Assembly: GCA_963762545.1 (NCBI GenBank)
Contig: CAVXLC010000002.1
Location: forward strand, 186,001-250,000
Length of the DNA stretch: 64,000 nt
From: JABFSM01 sp963762545
GTDB lineage: Bacteria > Gemmatimonadota > Gemmatimonadetes > Gemmatimonadales > GWC2-71-9
Reading direction: 5' to 3'
The position numbers and the translations under genes are program-made. Each line of letters opens with the position of its first letter. Position 1 is the first letter of the stretch. Below, in pieces: positions 60,573 through 64,000 of this stretch. The notes beneath the pieces were generated by a model, which was not told the DNA's origin, did not search any database, and saw only the letters and a program-made list of their open reading frames with translations.

Positions 60573-61066
60573 CGGGCGGCTCCCGGCCGCGCGACGGTGA
60601 AGAAGTGGGTGAGCGCCACGGCCACCGCGTCCGCGGCGTCCGCCGGGCTGGGCGGGGCTTCGAGCTTGAGCAGCTTGGCGACCATGTACCCCACCTGCGG
60701 CTTGAGCGCCGCGCCCCGTCCCACTACGGTCTTCTTCACCAGCGCGGGCGAATACTCGGTTACCGCGACGCCCGCTTCGGCCCCCGCCAGGAGGATCACT
60801 CCCCGGGCGTGGCCCAGCACCACGGTAGTGCGCACGTTGGTCGCGTAGAAAATGCCCTCGACCGCCAGCACATCGGGACGGTGCCGCTCGAGCAGCTCGG
60901 TGAGCCCCTCATGGATGATCTGGAGCCGCCGGGAGAGGGAATCTCCGGGGCGGGTCCGGATGATGCCGCACTCGACCAGCCGAAGCAGCCGGCGGGCGTC
61001 GCCGGATCGCTCCACCACGCCGTAGCCGACCGTCGCGGTGCCCGGGTCGATGCCCAGCACCCTCAT
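60569..61066 (-). CDS. ruvC: Crossover junction endonuclease RuvC
   Basis: 165 residues. Catalytic acids: Asp7 in VLGIDPGTATVGYG, Glu in LAVEGIFYATN (about residue 68) and the Asp pair in PADAADAVAVALTH. It nicks Holliday junctions. It starts 13 bases after yebC. Confidence 0.95.
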   Translation of the reverse strand: MRVLGIDPGTATVGYGVVERSGDARRLLRLVECGIIRTRPGDSLSRRLQIIHEGLTELLERHRPDVLAVEGIFYATNVRTTVVLGHARGVILLAGAEAGVAVTEYSPALVKKTVVGRGAALKPQVGYMVAKLLKLEAPPSPADAADAVAVALTHFFTVARPGAAR

Positions 61067-61079
61067 CGGCGGAGGGCGA

Positions 61080-61829
61080 TCAGGCCTCGGCCTCGGCGAG
61101 TGTGGCGGCGTCGATGTCGAAGTTGGAGAATACCTTCGAGACGTCGTCCAGATCTTCCAGCGCTTCCATCAGCCTGAGCAGCTTCGACGCGTCGGCGCCC
61201 TCGACCTTGACCGTGTTCTTCGGCACCATGGCGAGCTCGGCCGATTCGATGACGTACTTCTTGGCCCGAAGCGCGTCCTGCACGGCGTGGAAGGTGCCGG
61301 GGAGCGTGCTCACCACGTATTGCTCGCCGTCGCGCTGGAAATCCTCCGCGCCCGCTTCCAGCGCGTCCTCGAGGGTCTGATCCTCGGCGTAGCGTTCGGC
61401 CTCGAGGTAGACCTGGCCCTTCCGCTCGAACATCCAGGCGACCGAATTGGTGGCGCCGAGATTGCCGTTGTTGCGGCTGAAGGCGTGGCGCACCTCGGCC
61501 ACGGTGCGATTGGGGTTGTCGGTGGTGGCCTCGATGATGATGGCCGCGCCGCCGGGCCCGTAGCCTTCGTACATCACCTCTTCGTAGGTCTCGCCCTCGA
61601 GCTCGCCGGTGCCCTTCTTGATGGCCCGCTCGATGTTGTCGTTGGGGCAATTGACGGCCTTGGCCGCGTCGATGGCGGTCCGGAGCCGGGCGTTGCCGCC
61701 CGGGTCGCCGCCGCCGGCCTTGGCGGCCACGATCACGTCCCGGATGCGCTTGGCCCAGACCGCCGAACGTTTGTTGTCGGTGGCGGCCTTTTTGTGCTTG
61801 ATCTGCTTCCACTTGCTGTGGCCCGCCAT
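61080..61829 (-). CDS. yebC: YebC/PmpR-family protein
   Basis: 249 residues. The N-terminus AGHSKWKQIKHKKAATDNKR and the block CPNDNIERAIKKGTGELEG are strongly conserved in the family. YebC proteins act as DNA-binding regulators or help ribosomes through difficult motifs, depending on the group. GGAG lies 7 bases before the ATG. It is the first gene of the 19-gene run, and yebC-ruvC order is common. Confidence 0.95.
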   Translation of the reverse strand: MAGHSKWKQIKHKKAATDNKRSAVWAKRIRDVIVAAKAGGGDPGGNARLRTAIDAAKAVNCPNDNIERAIKKGTGELEGETYEEVMYEGYGPGGAAIIIEATTDNPNRTVAEVRHAFSRNNGNLGATNSVAWMFERKGQVYLEAERYAEDQTLEDALEAGAEDFQRDGEQYVVSTLPGTFHAVQDALRAKKYVIESAELAMVPKNTVKVEGADASKLLRLMEALEDLDDVSKVFSNFDIDAATLAEAEA

Positions 61830-61928
61830 CGCGTCGCTCCGTCGCCGTTCCGGGGGTGAATAATGGCAGCGGGAGGGGGTTCCGGCAATTCGGCCGTTCG
61901 TGAGGCCGCCCCCCGGGGATCGCCCCGC

Positions 61929-62315
61929 TCAGGAGGTGGCGGCGGTGCGCTGGGCCGCGCCGCGCGCCGCCCGGCCCAGGATCTCCGCCGCGTCGCTCCC
62001 CAGCGCCTCGCGCGCCGGGGCCACCAGCAGCTGGAGCACCTGCGCCGCCTTCTCGCGCCGCGGCTCGTTCAGCTCGGCCAGCGCCGCGACCAGGGCCCGG
62101 CGGAGCGGCGCCGGCAGACTCAGGCTCGACAGCCGCCGTTCCAGCGCCGCCACCCGACGCTTCACGGCGCGATCGGCCTGGGGCGGCGTCAGCAGCAGGT
62201 CCTCGGCCACCCGCAGGGTGAGCCAGAGCGCGAACACCCCCTCCCGGCGGGGTCCGCGGGGCGTCTCGCCCATGAGCTCGACCAGCGCCGCGCCTCCCGG
62301 GCTCAGCAGGCTCAC
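61929..62315 (-). CDS. Hypothetical helical protein
   Basis: 128 residues from a GTG at 62315 that overlaps the glycosyltransferase stop (GTGA). It is Ala/Leu/Arg-rich and mostly helical (GVFALWLTLRVAEDLLLTP, AVKRRVAALERRLSSL). No family is recognised. It may be a small partner of the glycosyltransferase. The 99 bases to yebC contain no other clear signal. Confidence 0.6.
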   Translation of the reverse strand: MSLLSPGGAALVELMGETPRGPRREGVFALWLTLRVAEDLLLTPPQADRAVKRRVAALERRLSSLSLPAPLRRALVAALAELNEPRREKAAQVLQLLVAPAREALGSDAAEILGRAARGAAQRTAATS

Positions 62316-63319
62316 CGGGGCAGCTTCCGGAGGGCTTCCAGCACGTCCTCGGGGGTCAGGTCCTGCAGGCAGCGGTGATGTACTTCGGGGCACTTGGCCC
62401 CGCCGTGCGCGGAGCAGGGCCGGCAGTAGAGCTCGCGCTGCAGCACCTTCGCCTTGGCATGGTAAGGAAAGAAGCCGAAGGGCTCGACGGTGGGTCCGAA
62501 CAGCGCCACCACGGGGGTGCCGACGGCCGAGGCCAGGTGCATCACGCCGGTGTCTCCCGACACCAGGGCGCGGGCCCGTTTGAGCACCGCCGCCGAGCCG
62601 GGTAAATCGAACGCACCGGCGGCGGACACCGCCCGATCTCCGGCGGCGTCGGCCACCGCCGCACCCACCGCGTGATCCTCCGGGCCACCCACCACCACGA
62701 CGTCGTTGCCGATGTCCACCAGGCGGCGGGCCAGGGCGGTCCAGTGGTGGAGCGGCCACCGCTTGGTGAAGTGCGCCGCCCCGGGCGCGACGGCGATCAG
62801 CTGCCGGGTCACCCCGATGCCGTGCGCGGCGAGAAAATCCTCGGCCGCGTGGAGCGTCGGGCGGGACAGGAACATCTCCGGCGGCCCGTCGTCGGGGGCG
62901 ACGCCCAGGTCCTTGGCGGCGTCGAAGTAGCGCTCCGCGACGGGGCGGTGGTCGCGATAGACGTCACGTTTGGTCCGGATGAGCACCGTGCGCGCCACGC
63001 GGTGCTTGGGGTAGGTGGTCCAGCGGCCACCCGCGGCGCGCCGGAGCGCCAGGCTCCGGAGGCTGCCGTGCAGATCGAGCCGGTGGCTGAAACCCCGCCC
63101 CTTGAGCCGGCGGCCGAGGGCCGCGATGGACTCGGATTCGTCCCACCCGATCACCTCGGACACCCGGGGATTGTGCGCCAGGAGCGTCGCGAACCGGGCC
63201 CGGGTGACCACCGTGATCCGCGCATCGGCGTATTTCCCGCGCAGGACACGCAGCAGCGGCGTCATCAGGAGAATGTCTCCGATGGCACTGAAACGGACGA
63301 TGAGGATGTCGGGCGGCAC
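62312..63319 (-). CDS. Glycosyltransferase family 9 (heptosyltransferase-like)
   Basis: 335 residues from a GTG at 63319. It begins ILIVRFSAIGDILLMTPLLRVL, the typical start of WaaC/WaaF-type GT9 enzymes, and has RLDLHGSLRSLALRR and LVSGDTGVMHLASAVGTPVVALFGPT near residue 235. These enzymes transfer heptose to the lipopolysaccharide core from ADP-heptose. The C-terminal tail has a Cys-rich CRPCSAHGGAKCPEVHHRC segment. The divergent ABC exporter also fits LPS export. Confidence 0.9.
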   Translation of the reverse strand: MPPDILIVRFSAIGDILLMTPLLRVLRGKYADARITVVTRARFATLLAHNPRVSEVIGWDESESIAALGRRLKGRGFSHRLDLHGSLRSLALRRAAGGRWTTYPKHRVARTVLIRTKRDVYRDHRPVAERYFDAAKDLGVAPDDGPPEMFLSRPTLHAAEDFLAAHGIGVTRQLIAVAPGAAHFTKRWPLHHWTALARRLVDIGNDVVVVGGPEDHAVGAAVADAAGDRAVSAAGAFDLPGSAAVLKRARALVSGDTGVMHLASAVGTPVVALFGPTVEPFGFFPYHAKAKVLQRELYCRPCSAHGGAKCPEVHHRCLQDLTPEDVLEALRKLPR

Positions 63320-63325
63320 GGCGGG

Positions 63326-63331
63326 AATGTA
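63326..63331 (-). promoter_or_regulatory. -10 box TACATT, leaderless arrangement
   Basis: TACATT on the minus strand is 6 bases before the GTG at 63319 of the glycosyltransferase. Confidence 0.5.
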
Positions 63332-63359
63332 GCCATGTGAAATGGGGTCGCCAGCGCGT

Positions 63360-63365
63360 TAGCTT
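63360..63365 (+). promoter_or_regulatory. -10 box TAGCTT, leaderless arrangement
   Basis: TAGCTT is 6 bases before the ATG at 63372 of the ABC exporter; it is divergent from the glycosyltransferase promoter only 28 bases away. Confidence 0.5.
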
Positions 63366-63371
63366 CTCAGC

Positions 63372-64000
63372 ATGGCGGATCGCACGGCATGGCGGCTCCT
63401 CGGCGCGGCAAAACCGTATTGGGGTCTGTTCCTTCTGGGGCTTGGGGCCACGCTGCTGGCCTCGCTGCTCGACGGCGTCACCGTCGTGATTTTGGTACCC
63501 CTCCTCAAGGCGCTGTTCGGCACCGCGGGAGCCCTGGCCGGGCAGGGCACCACGCTCGAACGGGGCACCGACCGGATCCTGGGGCCGCTGGTGGCCGGGC
63601 TCACCTCCCGGGAAGCCGCCGCGCGGCTGGTCCTGGTGCTCCTCTCGGCGCTGGTGATCAAGAACCTCATGCAGTACGCCGCCAACCAGCTCTCGGTGGC
63701 GGTGCAGGAAGGCCTGGTCCGGGACCTCCGCGTCAAGCTCTACCGCCACCTCCTGACCCTGGATCTCGATTTCTTCCAGCGGACCCGCGCCGGCCAGCTC
63801 ATTTCGGCCGTGATGGTGGATGCGGACCGGGTCAAGCAGGCGGTGACGGCGTCGCTCGCGGCCCTGTTCCAGAATGCGGTGGTCATCGTCACGACCCTCG
63901 CCATCATGGCGTTCATTTCGACCCGGCTCACCCTGATCACGCTCGCCGCGGCGCCGATCCTGGTCCTCGGCATCCGCTCGCTGCTGGCCCGGCTCCGGCG
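63372..64000 (+). CDS. ABC transporter, transmembrane domain (MsbA-like), partial
   Basis: The first 209 codons are present; the gene runs off the window end, so the ATP-binding domain is not seen. Hydrophobic helices (PYWGLFLLGLGATLLASLLDG, VIVTTLAIMAFIS) alternate with the cytoplasmic segment VRDLRVKLYRHLLTLDLDFFQRTRAGQLISAVMVDADRVKQAV, the standard ABC type-1 exporter fold. Next to the GT9 gene, a lipid A flippase role is plausible but not proven. Confidence 0.85.
   Translation, partial: MADRTAWRLLGAAKPYWGLFLLGLGATLLASLLDGVTVVILVPLLKALFGTAGALAGQGTTLERGTDRILGPLVAGLTSREAAARLVLVLLSALVIKNLMQYAANQLSVAVQEGLVRDLRVKLYRHLLTLDLDFFQRTRAGQLISAVMVDADRVKQAVTASLAALFQNAVVIVTTLAIMAFISTRLTLITLAAAPILVLGIRSLLARLR

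Noticed and set aside
1..64000. tRNA, rRNA, CRISPR arrays, insertion sequences, integrases and prophage genes
   Set aside because: No cloverleaf, rRNA segment, repeat-spacer array, transposase or integrase motif was seen in gaps or reading frames; a covariance-model scan would be needed to exclude small RNAs.

Overview
The window is chromosomal DNA from a GC-rich, Gram-negative-type (diderm) bacterium. It encodes TamA/TamB-like outer-membrane assembly proteins, a heptosyltransferase-like enzyme beside an MsbA-type ABC exporter, many lipoproteins and Lgt. Gene content and style (housekeeping genes mixed with secreted Gemmatimonas-like lipoproteins, a short RpoD-like sigma factor) suggest Gemmatimonadota. 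That is an inference from content, not a computed phylogeny. I see no CRISPR array, tRNA, rRNA, insertion sequence or prophage.

Layout. 1-5.1 kb: the end of a fatty acid desaturase, a Tat-exported class V aminotransferase and a large repeat-bearing lipoprotein with a metzincin-like zinc site. 5.1-17.3 kb: accessory and secreted proteins, namely an SDR, a frameshifted 14-blade propeller lipoprotein, a phosphatase, a ThrE-type exporter, an M48 lipoprotein peptidase, an NTF2-like protein, a TPR protein, an AraC regulator, a methyltransferase, an unknown lipoprotein, DinB and a dienelactone hydrolase. 17.4-22.6 kb: a VWA protein and its likely MoxR/ChlI-type AAA+ partner, separated by an MFS exporter and a cytidylate-kinase-like protein on the other strand, then a threonine-rich small lipoprotein. 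22.7-28.2 kb: a Lon-N protein, glycolate oxidase GlcD-GlcE-GlcF and YgfZ. 28.3-32.3 kb: RpoD-like sigma factor, AroB, cobalamin adenosyltransferase and ferredoxin-NADP reductase. 32.3-41.8 kb: envelope genes (GNAT, DacB/PBP4, TamA, TamB, lipid kinase). 41.9-47.9 kb: a degenerate NtrC-family regulator, a zinc-ribbon protein, HAD, CYTH, a membrane-anchored hypothetical, AcpS and a cytochrome c-FTR1 iron permease fusion.

61.8 down to 47.9 kb is one nearly gapless minus-strand run of 19 genes: yebC, ruvC, ruvA, a zinc ribbon, ruvB, queA, tgt, yajC, def, fmt, thiE, thiS, thiG, rsmB, a PASTA protein, rpe, tlpA, tsaD, lgt. Recombination, tRNA modification, translation start processing, thiamine synthesis and envelope functions appear to be co-transcribed, mostly with NTGA start/stop overlaps. 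Beyond it lie a heptosyltransferase-like gene with a small hypothetical gene and, divergently, the ABC exporter cut by the window edge.

The most notable signals are these. (1) A TANNNT -10 box sits 5-7 bases before the start codon of at least eleven genes, which implies common leaderless transcription. (2) An NtrC-type regulator has lost its phospho-acceptor Asp, its GAFTGA loop and its Walker B Asp. (3) Two genes, ruvB and a CYTH protein, seem to need non-standard start codons (CTG and ATC). (4) A one-base frameshift splits a 14-blade propeller lipoprotein.
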